Part shown: positions 37,587-51,840 of the stretch, in pieces
Layout of the letters: every line of letters begins with the position of its first letter
Position numbering within the stretch: position 1 is the first letter of the stretch
Notes under the pieces: generated by a model
Databases searched by the model: none
What the model saw: the letters and a program-made list of their open reading frames with translations, nothing else
What the model was told of the DNA's origin: nothing
Program-made: the position numbers and the translations under genes
Assembly: GCF_047496725.1 (NCBI RefSeq)
Contig: NC_132983.1
Coordinates: forward strand, 713,501-777,500
From: Anoplolepis gracilipes
Taxonomy: Eukaryota > Arthropoda > Insecta > Hymenoptera > Formicidae
Length of the DNA stretch: 64,000 bases
Direction of reading: 5' to 3'

Positions 37587-39270
37587 AGTGAGTCTGTAGA
37601 TTGCCGTGCACACCCTAAATAATAGAAGCATTAGAGACACGATATTCCACGCTTTAGATGTTCGCTCTAGATTTTTGTTGCTGCCTCCGGAGGGAAAGAA
37701 ATCGGCGCGTCCTTCACTCACCTGATACATTACTCGAATGGCCGCTGTCGCTTTCGATGAAACTGTTGTTAGTCTCGTTATTTCCGCGTAACCGGCCCGT
37801 TTTCCCACCGGAAAACTTCCACATGAGGTGTACGTTTGTGTGTGAATGGTGATTTAAAATTCAAATTACTGACATTTCAGTATAATCCTCTTTTTCACCA
37901 GGGGTTTATTTGAACTGATTTAATCCTGCGTTTCCCCGACGATCTTTTTACCCCAGCGCTCGAAATTACTTCAATGATGTATAGAGTGTATGTAACACAC
38001 TGTATGAAAATAAGAATCTGGGATTACAGAAAAGTTTATGAAGAGTTGAAAAGTAAAGTTATCGTTTGAGTTTTTCTCCAGACAATTTTTCTAGTACATA
38101 TACTTGCATATTTTTTATGCATCATGTAAACAGGAAAAAAGAAGGTTGGCTTCTCTCTAACATACGATCACATTGTTTTGAACACATTATTATTTTATAC
38201 TCTTGATGTACTATGATTTATGTATTTTTAAATGTACGTACATTTTATATGCAACACGGATAAAATTGAAGGACAATGTGACATTTACTTTGAATATATT
38301 TGTATCATCCGCAACATTTCGAGATATATGTATAATCTCTCTTTATTTTTCTTACAACTTGATGTCAAGTTGTCACTTATATTAACAGATGTTAGAAATA
38401 TTATTGTATATTACGAAAAATTATTAATAGTAATTATTTCGATATATCATGTTATCTTTCGATAATCTGGAGAATTCGAATTAATAGTGTACGTATTTTA
38501 TGTTCTAATACTGTAAAAATTCTATGATAGGAATTACGATTCTAAAGTTAGCGTGTCGAGGCCAATTGAGTATAGCTTTCGAGAAACTTTCGGAAAATGA
38601 CGTTTAAAGTCAGAAGTCACGCACATTAGTTCCTTCGTTGCTTATTGTTAAATGTAGACATGGAAATACACAATAGGCAAGCAACAATAAATTACGTAGC
38701 TACTAATAATTATGAAACGGAACTATACGAGCAGTATAATATTAATCGAGACCATAACTTTTTCATGCAGGATAATACAAATAAAGAAAACTTTTATTAC
38801 AATTTTATTTGTGTGAATTTGCAATCAGGCTATCGTAGCTCGACCTTTGATAGAAATGTTATAAAATGCAATCCGCGATATTCAATTGGGAATTACCGTA
38901 TCGATGTCAATATTGTCGTGTGACACGGACTTTATTGCCACGACGCGACGTGCTCTAGATCTCTGCGGGATCTTCATAAAATACACGCGAAATACGGATG
39001 AGTCTCAAACTTTGCGAGAAAAACAGAACGATCTCTTTGGTAATAGCTACGCGTTCGAGATCGATTTTCTTACATATTTGTTTATTTCAAAGTCCAAGCG
39101 CTCTATTTCCTACGACGTTGCTCCGCAAAAACTTGTTTGCAGCAAGTGCGAGATAAAGAAAATAAATAAAAGTATAATATGATAAACTCTTCAATATATC
39201 AGTTGTGGAATGCCAACAATTGTTGCATAATATGCATATTGAGCAGAAATTAAATAGTCGATTTTCGTTA
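37585..39270. other. Intron stretch without genes
   Basis: A GC-richer part at 37590-37850 is followed by AT-rich DNA. Frames of 60-100 codons at 38200-39180 have A/T-driven composition and no family resemblance, so they are not called. Confidence 0.45.
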
Positions 39271-39800
39271 TTTTGAAGACAAAAATATTTTACAATAATG
39301 TTCTCTTTGATTATTCATGTATAAAGTAAATCATTTTAACTGAAAGAAAAATAATTTTAACTTATTTTCTTTTTTTATCTTTAAAAAAATCATTCTTAAA
39401 CAGTTATATATATACAATATATATGCATAAACTTATGCATAAATGCTTACATAAACGTATATTTCACACAAATTTATGCAGAGTTTTTTTTGTCATAGCG
39501 ATTACAAAGATATGATATAAAAACTGTTTTGAAAACAATAATATTTTACAATAATGTTCTCTTTGATTATTCATGTGTAAATTATTTCAACTGAAAAAAA
39601 TAATTCTAACTTATTTTCTTTTTTTATCTTTAAAAAAATAATTCTTCGACAATTACATATATATATATATATATATATACAATGTGTATGCATAAACATA
39701 TGCATAAATGATTACATAAACGTATTGTATATTTCACACGAATTTATACAGAGTTTTTTTTTGCCATAGTGATTATAAAGATATGATATAAAAACTGTTT
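39271..39800. repeat. 256-bp direct tandem duplication
   Basis: Two adjacent copies share the whole order: acaataatgttctctttgat at 39291 and 39547, then ttattttctttttttatctt, gcataaa words, ttacataaacgta, tttcaca, cagagttttttt, and gatatgatataaaaactgtt. The period is 256 bases near the start. Internal TA tracts differ in length (longer in copy 2, 39654-39679). Confidence 0.9.
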
Positions 39801-42124
39801 TATATCTCTCTCAAGCGCATCCCTTCGCCAAGTATCGTACTTGTCTTTACGCTACATTGATCTTAGACATCGTCTGGTTTACTTTTAGTCTTCAACGGTT
39901 ATTATTAAACGCTTTAATCACCCTTGTAGTTACACGCAATTTGCCGGTTGTGTGTTAAGTGCTATGTATATATTCCTCTCGCTGCCAAACCAGTTTTAGT
40001 CCCATAAGGCTTGAAATAATTATCTATTATTACGCATGCTCTTTAATTTTAACTTCTTTTTTTATATATCTCGAAGGGATATGTGTAAACTAATACGCAA
40101 ACATTTGTGCGATACATTATTCCCGACACGTTATATTTATTAAAATATTTTCTCTAACTTATAATTAATCTTTCAAGAGATTATAAAGAGACGATAAAAT
40201 ATTGCAATGTCTAGAGACTAATGTACTTCCACATTATATTTCACTCGTAAATTATCACAGCGAATATGTATTTATTCGCGATATTCGAGTACTAGTTCAA
40301 TACCACTAAGGAGGAAAAAAATTTAAGCTTCAGTAAAGCTCGTTAGATTCTTCTCTATGCAGGATGCAGGGAAGCAATGAATCTTTCTTGAACGACTGGC
40401 GAGTTGTTATTGCTCTCCTCGCACGCTCGCTTTTTCAAATGAAAAGACTGAAGGAGAATAGGTCGTCATATTTCTTTCGTGTTATTCTCCTGTCGCGGCC
40501 AAGGTAAAAAAAACTATCGGTCCACGAAGCGAGTTAATGTATCTTTAATATCGCGCGGTTCGAGAGAATAAACGCCCCACCTCGTGACAATAGAAAAGCA
40601 CTATTTATCGGATTATGCAACGCTTGGCTGCCGTTAACGAGTTATCGCGCGCGTTTCTTAAGAAATCCCACGATCCTATTTTTTGGATCAGCTGGCATCA
40701 TCGCTAACATTATCAGATTCTATCTCGGCCGCCTCTTTAGTCCTCCAAGTAAACTACTTTATGGTAATTACGTTTATACTCCCGCGTGCGCATTTTCCGT
40801 ATATATATATATATATATATATAGTATAACTGAAAACAAAAATACCCTCTTACAATTTACGTCATGTAAATGGAGAAGACTGCAAGATGAATTTCAAATG
40901 TATTTGCGCTTTTCATGAAAGATTTTTATTATTAATTTTATATATTTACGGTAAATAAGAGCAGAGATTTTCTTAAACATAAAAATATAATTTTAAATAA
41001 ATATATATAATATTCCAGATATTATTACCGTTTAGTTAAAAATAGTAATAAAGTTTGATTAAAGGAGAAAGAGATTGCATTTTAAGAGCAGATTATTCGG
41101 AGAAAGTAATTATTTTTTCGCTTATTCTTTTAAAACGAGAGAAAAGTAATTTAAAATGATATAAATTGAGCGAAAAATAATCCGCTTTCTGAAACTACAA
41201 TTATTTTATTTTGTGTATGTTTTAAAGGAAGATAAAAATGTCTACAGTTGACTGCGAATAAGAATATAATTATGAATGTAATTGTGGCAAATTTTTCTCC
41301 AGCACAGAAATATTCTTTATGAAATTCAAACTTGCAGTATTATTATATGTTTTCTCCGAACTTTGCAAACGGATCACGTACGCGATACACTATCGACGAC
41401 ATTTTCTTCGTCTGTCTACTACGTATGTACGCAAATTGACAATTCGGCAAGAAAGAAATATAAGAGAAGAATATTGCTTCGCTATCGTTTGTCATGAAAT
41501 CCAAGAACTCTACATTTTACGACATCGTTTCTATTTACTCGTTTTCTCCTTATCACGAAAAAGAGAGAAAAAGAGAGAGCTGTTTGCGATATTTATATAT
41601 ATTTCTTAAAAGTTTTATTTTTATAAAACTTCTCCTCTGATACTTATATTATATGTATATAATAGTTATCGAGACATTTAACGTTGCGTGAATTAAAAAT
41701 TTTGTACGCATGTATATGTTTTTTTATTACAATAAAAAGTAACTCAAAATTCGCGAAAGTGTCTGCTGTTAGTTTGCGACTTCTAGGTCACACGGAGATG
41801 ACAGTTGTCGAATGGTTTAAACGATTTAAGATACCTCACGTAACTTTCTTTACTAATTAAAACCTTTTCGAAATCATATTGAGCTGTTTCTGAAACTTTT
41901 ATAAGTTATATTAAAAATCGAAAAGTTAATCTGTTTATTTCGAATTTAACTGTCCTTAATATGTCATTTTTACGAATCCGCTAATGTTTTAACATATGCA
42001 CTTTAGATTAACTGTTTTCATCCAATTACTTGCTTCACTGCACAATAAATAATTCTACCTTAAAACAGAACTCACTGGCTGAATTCAATAATTTCACGCT
42101 CTTGAAATACAAGTGTGTAAGACG

Positions 42125-42127
<3 letters not shown>
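39801..42127. other. Intron stretch without genes
   Basis: Contains a GC-richer patch at 40370-40790 and a (TA)n run at 40801-40823. Otherwise it is AT-rich with no coding evidence. Confidence 0.45.

Positions 42128-42128
<1 letters not shown>

Positions 42129-42179
<51 letters not shown>
42129..42179. repeat. (GA)n microsatellite
   Basis: About 25 GA dinucleotides. The Arg/Glu-rich and Ser/Leu-rich frames over it are artefacts. Confidence 0.95.
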
Positions 42180-42181
<2 letters not shown>

Positions 42182-45100
42182 ACACGAATACAAAAAAATT
42201 TTTAAACGAATTGTCCCTGTCACATGTATGTATAAAAATAAATATAGTTTTGTTTCTTTACTTTAAATTTCTCAAATTTATTCAACTTGGCGAGATTATC
42301 TGTTTTGTTCATAAAACAGTTTAGAATTATCAGAAAAGTTTTAAGGGCAAATTCTCGAGAGTGAATAAGTTTTCCTTCACGAAAGTGTCTACAGTGGCGA
42401 ATCCAATTGTCGAAATTTCTCAAATGCTAAATTACTTGACGCGAAATAAACTCGGTAGGAAACTTTTGCTGATGTATAGTCGATCTAAAATACTTTTTGT
42501 GTAACTGCTTATAGATTTACCTTATTGTTTTAAGTATTTTTAATATCAGACGATGTCTCTTTTTTTTCTCGTTAATTCGAATAAATAAATCATAACATGA
42601 TTTTGGTAGATTAAAAATTAAAAATTTTTTTTCGATAATATTTGATAAAAGAAAAATAATTTATATATATAATAATATTATCGTTTATTAATTTTCATAC
42701 GTTAAGAGCATTCGTAGGTCGGAGTCGAGTTAACATCGAATATTATATACACCTCTGGCAGCGTAAAGTCACGAAAAATATCAATGATAAATAAAACATC
42801 AAGGTTATTCAAACGTATAAAAGTTACGATACCCGCCGCCGCTTGCCTCTACGTTTGCCACACGGACATTTAATTTCCATGAGTCACGTGATCACGCGAG
42901 CCCTTTTGACGCAACTCACCCCAAGCGGCAGCAAAATTCGTATAGGCCCTGTAGACGTATTGTTGCGAAAAGGTACTTCGATCATTTTACTTGTCCCTTC
43001 TACCTTAAAAACGTGGCACGTGAAAGAGAAATATGTAGATCTTAACGAACGATAACAAAAGTCGTTCGTTGCGTTCTGAAGCATTCGCTGATAAAGAGAG
43101 TGAAAAGAACTTAGCATATCAACTGCCGAAGAAAATCCCTAAAATTCATTTTGACATGTACTTGTATACATAATTATCTTATTTATGATTTATCTCGTAT
43201 GTTGATAATTTACGTGTGTAGTAAATTTATTAATTTATGTAAATATATAGTAATATATTCTCTCTCGTGTTCTTTATAAACAAAATTGATTTTGATTACC
43301 GTTTAAAATTTTAAATTGCTCCTTACGTATCAAATTATATGACATTATTCTTTTTGCAATATTCAAAAAAATTTTTTTTTTTTTTCAATTTTATAGCACC
43401 GATATAAGATTGAAAGTATTAATTAAATATATAAAATTTATTTGAAAACATGCACGATAAAAAGTAAAATAAATCGGACACACATAACTATAATTTCTCC
43501 GCTCAATTTCTAGTCGATACAATTTATTTCAGCGATAAATTTTGAAATGACTTTATAACGATTGTTAAGTTATAGTTGTATATATGACCATTATGACCGG
43601 AACCATATTTATTTCACTAAACAACAATTTTCTGGTGAGAATCAATAGGATTTTATAGCATGTTAAAGAGAAACGATAGAAATCTCTTTAATCTAGTCAA
43701 AGAAACGATAAAGTTTATATTAGATTAAAGTTAAAAATACGTGCATAATGAAGATGAAATAAAATTATATTTTGTATTAAGATAATCTTTTTTTAGAATA
43801 TTTATGATACATTCGATTACAGTACAATTATTTTCTTTCCGATTCCGCGTTCAATCTACAAATCGGTTCATTTGCTACAAACTGCCTCTTCACGTAACAG
43901 TAGTAATGACCTCTTATTATTCAGCCATTAGGCTGTCAGCATGTCAGAAGCAAAATTATATCGCAAAAGGAAAACTGACGAGGAATCGTAATTTCTTCAT
44001 GTCTTTGATTATTACTTGTGTTATTCTTTTGTAAATTGTAAAAAGTCTTATCTTAAAATTACTTCGACAGACTGGTATTATTCAGACTAGTATTATTAGG
44101 TCTTAATATCTTATTTTGTAGAACGTTATTTGGACATTGTAATAATAAATATATTCTCATTGTGAAACTCCTGTATTTTCATACGACACGATACGATACA
44201 AATCGGTAAACGATGGAAATGAATTTTACTCTGTCTTTTTAATATTTTTGTCTTTATTCTGAATGTTTCGAAAATTATTTCTCAAAAAGAAATCTTTTTT
44301 AAATAAAGATTAAAATATTTTAATAAGATATATAAAAGAATAAAATAAATCAATATAAATTAAATAAAGACATAGCTTCTATTTTATAATGCAAAAGTAG
44401 AAACTGTCAAATAGCGGTTGCAAAATAAAAACCTATATAAAAAATGTATAAATAATTTTTTTCAATTGTCTTCAATTGAAAAAATTGAAGATTACAAAAA
44501 GACGAAATGATGGGTAGTCCTAATCAAATAATTCGATTTTCGGAATTCACGGCAGTATTTTTAACGCTAGTTTGTGCGAGGACTATTTCTCTTACAACTC
44601 TTCTGTTATCACGTCGGCGCGTTGAATTATGTGTTCCGAAGAGAGGAAAACAGACAGAAAGAGGAGGAAAAAAAGGAACGGTGAAAGTTCTGTTCCTGCC
44701 ATATTCTTCCTCTTTGTTTTTCGCCAAGGAAATAAGGAAAAGAGTTCATGCTTTTTCATATGTTCCTTCTTTTATTCTTTGTTTTTCCTAACTGATCATG
44801 GAAGGCTTTTTTCCCCGTTCTTTCTCTTATTCTTTCTTTTTAACTGACAATGAGAGCGAGTTAACATCGGTTCACGGAAAATCTCTCGCATAATCTAAAA
44901 ATATTTGTGATATAACATTGAAAGATAATAAAATAGGTAGACTATTTTCGTCGAGTTTATACAGCATGATTTGCATTTTGCACCGAATTTTCGTCGTCAT
45001 GCACTTTAGCCAGATTTTTACTCTTACTTTTTATTACTTTCTTTTCTCACGTTTCCTCTTGTAGAAGCGACATCGCATAGTACATAAATTCCCGACGTAG

Positions 45101-47750
45101 CTATTCTCGCAGCCATCGTCTGTTCAATATTTGCTTTGTTTAAGATTTTGTTTGAGGCTCGAACATTGAGTCGGAATATCTTTCCGACGACTACGTATTC
45201 TGATACCGAAGACTGTAGTCTGATACCGCTTTGTGTATGCCATATTTAAATAAAGTCATTCTAATTAAAATTTTCTCGCAGAAAATGACGTAATAACTCT
45301 CTTCTTTTGGGAGGAAAGTAGAATTTGAAAAACCGATTACGACGATTTGTTAATTTTTAGGAATGTATATCTCTCTTCAATTCAATTTAATTTAATAATA
45401 CTATTAGTATTATAATAATATAAAAATATTTAAAAATTATTTTTTTTTTATATTTTTTGTCAAGTATTTTTCTCTTTTTTATTCGCACGCGTAAAAAAAA
45501 AAAAAAAAAAAAAAATAATTTCTCCTCGGAAATCGATTACGGTCGTTAATGTGACGTCGCCTGTTACGTTTGCGATGGCCTGGTTATAGACAATGGGGCA
45601 CTAACGATGCCACGAGATAATAATGCGCCGTCATGAGCTGAATCGCGCCACGTTACTATGCATATTAATACTTGACTAGCAATATCTCGATAAAGTAAAC
45701 AGGGAACACTTTTCACTACAAATCACTTTCTGCGAACAGATACATTGCTAGAAAAGAGAATTGTCGAGGCGAAAATGTCAGACACGTAAAATCGCTGGGG
45801 AAAGTATTATGCAAATGAAATTTGCGCAAAGAGTGTGACATAATTTTTATAGTAGGATGTCAGGATTCTCATTATTCTGCAATTATTTGCTTTTATCCTC
45901 GAGATTTAAACTTTGAAATATGATTTTTAATGTTGAATTTTACGTTTATTTTATTCGAACACATTTCCTTTTTTTCTTCTATTGTACTCTTACTCCGCAA
46001 ATTAAAACGAGAATGTTTTTGCATATGAGAATACATCTAACATGAACAATTTACAAAACTAATTTGTGAAATCATTAATGATATTTAATTTTGTAATCGA
46101 ATCTGGTATTTTGAGGAAACAAATCTCTCCAGAATAATTGATGTTGTTTAGTGTGATAAATGATACATATTAATGAATATCGTGTTATCCTTAGAATTAA
46201 TGTTACACAGGTATTGAGAAATTATAGGTTGCCACAAACCAATCATATTCTCACTACAGGGCATTTGTAGATCGTTACATGTTAATCAAGTTGCTCGGAA
46301 CATCGTGGATTGCGTAGTCAAATTACGTGATTAATAGCCTCGTAAATAATATCGTCGGCAAACATCAATAAACGGAGAAACGTCGGACGTTTTTAAATGA
46401 GATTAATCATTGCTGAGACAGGTGTATTTATTAAATTCTGCAAATTTATAAATTGTAGTAGATGAAAATTAATTGTCAATTATACGGGATAAACTTATTG
46501 TTGATAAATATTATCGCAATCGAAATGCTGATATATTCGAATAGGCGCGGTCTGTGTAATAAAAAAAATCACGATAAAAAAAAACCACGAAAACTCTATA
46601 TCCTATTTCTCCGACACAGTCCGCCGATGAAATTAACTTCAATCAACAATCAATCAATCATTGCACGAACAAGTATCGTTAGTTATTTTATTACGCGCGG
46701 TCGTTGGCAAATTGAACGCGGTCTCACGACGCAACGATGACGTTCGTTGAATGCAGATATTTTATAAAAATTATTCAATTTCATTATTGGTACTTCTTCT
46801 ATGTCATGACAAAGTGTGTGTAAATTATATTTATTGCTCTATATTTAATTCTCCGTAAAATTATCCGTTATATTTAAATTTTAGTATAATTTCTAATATT
46901 ATGTCTCGAACAGTTAGTCAGCTAATTTTAAGTGAACTTTGACAAAAAGAAGTACCTCTCATATCGCGGTTTTATTTCTAAAAATATTTAATATACTGAA
47001 AAGTGAGAAACGAAATTTTATCAACCCTCTGTATTAAATTCATCAACGTGTTATTAAAAGGTGAGCATCTTATATAACTGCACAGAGCGAATAACGACAG
47101 TAATAGACGTTCGCATTCCATAATTCACATTAGCACCGCGTTCCGTTTCTTGCAAATCAATAAATGCACCCTCCAAGACATTTTAAGCGCTCTTAGCGCA
47201 CTGAAGCCGCTCTCGGTGAAGAGAAGAATTCGTCCTTTTCACCGCATATAAGTAATGTGCGTCATACCAACGAACTACAGAATTAGTAGCGGAATTTATC
47301 ACTAGTGCGGCATCTGCACGCGATACAAACTATCGATAACTTATCCGCATGCCATGGCAAAGTGTGTCATAGGAATATGCAGTCAACGTGATAAAGCCGG
47401 GTTATAATTTTCTAGTATTTTCTAGAGATGCGACCATCTCGCACGAACGGCACTAGTTCTGCATTAATTCTGTTGCTTTTTCAACCATAATAAAACCTTT
47501 CTCTCAAATTCATCTATAATGCATAAAAGACTCGTCAAAAATTTTACCACAATTATCTAGATCTAATTATTTGTCAAATGTAAGTATAGTTGATTTTTTT
47601 TTTTTTTTTCAAGTAAAAATCTCAGTAGTGTCAGTGGTGTGAGAAATTAAAATTTTTTTATACAATTATATGTATATCTCTTTCTGCAATATTAAATTTT
47701 AATATCTGTTATGAATAGAAGCTATTTAAAAATTTCTAATTAAAAAAGAA

Positions 47751-47786
<36 letters not shown>

Positions 47787-48978
47787 TTCTTAAATGTTCC
47801 GAATTCTTTCCTCAGAATTGCACTTGTTTTCTATCGTAATAGTAATACTCTTGAATTTTATGTTATTATAGAAGGCAAGATATTTTTTATCGAATTTTTG
47901 CATGCGTAATAAAGTAGAACTAATTTTATCCTTTCGCAAAATACTGCGAGCTTGTCATTTTTCATGTAAAATGCGTTTCTATGTTGATGTTTTATTAAGA
48001 AATGAAAGTTCTCCTCTATTCGTCTCTGTTAATTTTATGAGCAAAACGTCTACATCTCTCCATCTGCTAAGTTTTTTCCCTTGACAACTGTGAAAGAGCA
48101 TAATATAGAATAAAGCCATCTGTTTCGTAGCCACCTGTAGTATAATTTATACAGTTCATATATAGTCTACGTATTTCATGCGGTAATAGTTGCAGTAAAG
48201 TTCATTGAAAATTATATAAAGAAAAAACTTACTTTTGCTTTTTATACTTTAGTAATTTAACTCTTAAGGGACTTTTAAATCTTTAATTGCTCATAATCCA
48301 AACACTGTTACTACACATTGTATAAATAATGTAGAATTTTTATCTTATTTCAAATATATAAATAAGCAGGAATGTGCATTTATTTTGGGGATATTTTCAA
48401 ATTGAGATATTAAATTTTATGCAATAAATATAGCTTATAATAAATATATCTCAATTTTTTTAAAGGAAAATCCAGTAGCTTTCAGATAGAAGATAAATAA
48501 CAAGTATTTTTTAATTAGTATTTATATATTTATCACGTGAAATTACATAAAACTTGTAAACAGTGCTAAAAATATAATAAGAAAATTACATTTGCATGAA
48601 TCCAAAAACGCGATTATAATTAATTAAACTCTAGCGCTCGAAACTGTTTTGTTCTATAGTAGATTTTAAAATTTAAGCAATCATTGCAAGAAAAGAATTT
48701 TTAGCTACGATAAAAAGTGACTATACAAAAATAAAATTATTTAACTTGAATATAAATCAAAGAAAATACATTTTTAAATAATAAGCACAAAAATTATAAT
48801 TAAATCTAAACTTTATAAATGTAAATAGCATTTTCTCGTTTATATCGTTATACGTGTATAAATATTTTTCGCACTTGTAAAGAAATCGCAGAAAATAAGA
48901 ATCAAACTGAACAAAACGTTTGAAGCGTTAAATTAAATCTTCTCAAAAATTGAAAGTTGACTTTTTTATCCGACTTTA
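42180..48978. other. Intron stretch without genes
   Basis: AT-rich with a poly-A run at 45493-45515 and a poly-T run at about 47753-47783. GC-richer patches at 42820-43090, 45530-45680 and 47080-47460 have no convincing exon structure. Confidence 0.45.

Positions 48979-49036
<58 letters not shown>
48979..49036. repeat. (TA)n microsatellite
   Basis: About 28 TA units, immediately followed by a GC-richer patch to 49420. Confidence 0.95.
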
Positions 49037-49038
<2 letters not shown>

Positions 49039-49519
49039 AAGGACAATTCGCGCTGGAATGTTTGCGGAAAACGGATTTTGGAAAATATATTCATTGGTGC
49101 GATTTTGGGATGACACGTATGCAATCACTAAATTGCATTGGAAAGTTCCGAGTTTCGTTTCGAGTTTGTGACAAGCGTAGATATGCGGAACGCGCGCATT
49201 GCCAGATGCACGAAGCAAAATCGCATCAGTAGAGAAGAGAACGCCGAGGTAGACCTGTTATCGTCTTCCCTATGGTATCGTGGAATATATCTGACAGGCA
49301 TTGCGCGCGCAAGCAACTTTGATTGCGGCTTATTTGAATTGATGAATAGTACGGCTATATACGCGGCTCGCCACGTCTGATTAAATTGCGTCAATCGCGG
49401 CAACGTACTTTACGACGCTGGTTACAATTGATAATATATGTATAACGATGTTCAATAAATGGGACACGCAATTTGGATCGGACAATTCAATTGAAATGGA
49501 TTACGTGTTGTGTTATGCT

Positions 49520-49522
<3 letters not shown>

Positions 49523-49555
<33 letters not shown>
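49523..49555. repeat. (CT)n microsatellite
   Basis: About 16 CT units on the plus strand. A second short TA repeat lies at 49829-49857. Confidence 0.95.
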
Positions 49556-49557
<2 letters not shown>

Positions 49558-49824
49558 CGGCACGGAAAAAACCAAACTTTTAAGCACATTGACATAATTG
49601 AAGCGATCTGGAAAAAAATACATGTCTCAACAATGTCTATACAAAATGTCTTCAAACTAATATTAAGTATCTTCAAAGTTTCTTTCAGAAAAATTGACTT
49701 TAAACATTGTTAATATTTTATAATATATTGCTCAGTTGAGTTGGAATAATTTTTAACAAGATTATTATCTTTTTCACATTTCTTTCAAATATACATGTAA
49801 AAAATATTATAGTATTTTAGAAGT

Positions 49825-49859
<35 letters not shown>

Positions 49860-49860
<1 letters not shown>

Positions 49861-51428
49861 TATTCTTTATATTATATATAATTTACTTTATCATATTATA
49901 AAAACTTATTTATATAATCTGATAAAATACAAAATATTATTAGATAAATCTAATCTTTATATCCGCGAGGAGGAAAACATTTTTGAAATATTCTTCCATT
50001 CAGATCCTTTCGAAAACACGAAAGCTTTTCTATCTCGCAGCACTAGTATAAAGTGGACAACCACCGGAATCGATCGACTAGGCGGCTTATATCTGCCGAC
50101 GATCTTGCAGGCGTGTTCTAAATACGGATCAGCCTATATATATATATATATTTTCTCCTTTCGTAAAATTCAAAGATTATTTTCAATCAGGCCATAGGGA
50201 TAGGAGGGTTTCTCTTTATCGAACATTTATCGATCGATTTAACGTTTAACCTTATATGTGTATGCAATCGAAAAACGATATTGCAAAGAAATATTTCATT
50301 TTACCGCGGTGAAACATTGTTATCGTGTGCGCGACAAGAGAAAATAAGGGTTCATTCTGTTTTATATCTATACTATTTTTTGTATATACAAATCATTCAA
50401 ACAAATTTATGAATATAAGCAATCGCCCTTTAGCAATAAATGTTAAAAGATTTATCGCTAACGCACATGGCATGTGCTACTAGTATATGTATTCACTTTA
50501 CTACGAGAAAATTATATTCTTTAAGAGCGCCCCCGAATTTTATCCCCCTTTTTTTATAGCCTATTTTTTTTTTTTATTTTTTTTTCTCACACCCTATATT
50601 TGAAATGTAAATGTCTGGCAAGGGAGAAACTATAGCCTTCAATGTAAACCAGATCGCATGTTACGATCGCAGTGTGTCGTAATAGGGATTAGGGGTTTTT
50701 GTTTTATAATAGAAGTGTCTATCCCCTGGAAAGCCGAAAAATAAATCTTTCGCAATATTTGTCAGTGTGAAAGTAGGGTTGCGGCTATTTTTTTCCCTCT
50801 TGCTTATCCAGGTCCTCAATTTATCGATCATTATTTGGAGGTCTGTCCAACCCTCATTCGTTTCTAAAGATTTTTATAAAGAATATTATAAAACCGAATC
50901 CAATGTGCAATATATAAAAAATTGTGACAATTTAACGATATATTACATGTATCACGAACGTTTGACGTAAGCAAGTCGCACAATATTGTTTTAATAATCT
51001 AATCGATGATTAAACATTTTTTCAAGAATTATAAATCGTTTTCCTTTCCCCTGACGTGGATGCAATAATATAGCGAACTCTGACAAGTATACATACATTG
51101 AATATCCGGCAACCGGCAGCACGAGTTTAACGCAGTCCGTCGAAGGCCGTGGCGATCAACGATAGCACTGCCTGTTGATTTAATGAAATCATTATTTATA
51201 GTATGGCCGAATAGACGTACACACATTCCGCGGAATTTCTATTGCGACTTGGAGGCACGTAAGCTTCGACGCGATACGATTCCACGGTGTGCATAAACGC
51301 AGTCTCACGTCAGATAGGTGTAGGTATATAAATGTAGGTACATATATTGTAGCTTTATATACGCCACACATGGTCCAATGCAAACAGCCGTTGTGAAGTC
51401 TGGTGTGAAAGGGACGTTGACGAGGTCT
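49860..51428. other. Intron stretch without genes
   Basis: AT-rich with a GC-richer patch at 51040-51428, just before the dispersed repeat. No supported exon was found. Confidence 0.4.
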
Positions 51429-51840
51429 ATTGGAAATCTTCTCACAATGGGATAACGGGGGATCCATGTCGCGCGTAGACGACCAAGCGTTATAACAATA
51501 TATCCGCGTTAGGGCAACCCGGTAAAAGAGCGGCTCGAGAGACAGAGAGAGATAGTAGAAGCATGGTGAAAAATGCGCATTTTTCGTCGCAATAAATTAC
51601 TCGAAAAATGTAGAAATCAAAAGATAACATCCTAGCCAGGAAAATCGAACGATTTCAGAATCTTTCCGAGAAACATGTGCGAAAGAATATTCGACATGAC
51701 GTTGTGAAATTTTTCCGATCTTTCATCTCTTTACAGAGATATAATATGTGTAAAAATATCGTTCACTCTTCTTATTTCTCCATTTATATAATAAACGTTT
51801 ATGACGTTTAAATGCCGCTAGAGTAATTGTAACTCGTGAA
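51429..51840. repeat. Dispersed repeat, copy 2 (matches 24413-24840)
   Basis: Same orientation and landmark order as the copy at 24413, about 27 kb away. It starts with attggaaatcttctcacaat and ends near gctagagtaattgtaact. The flanks of the two copies do not match, so the block has definite ends. Confidence 0.8.

Noticed and set aside
44507..44791. 94-codon frame with a good start context and a hydrophobic N-terminal part
   Set aside because: Turns into a Lys/Arg-rich then Phe/Ser-rich string caused by local composition. No family resemblance and no conserved spacing of cysteines.
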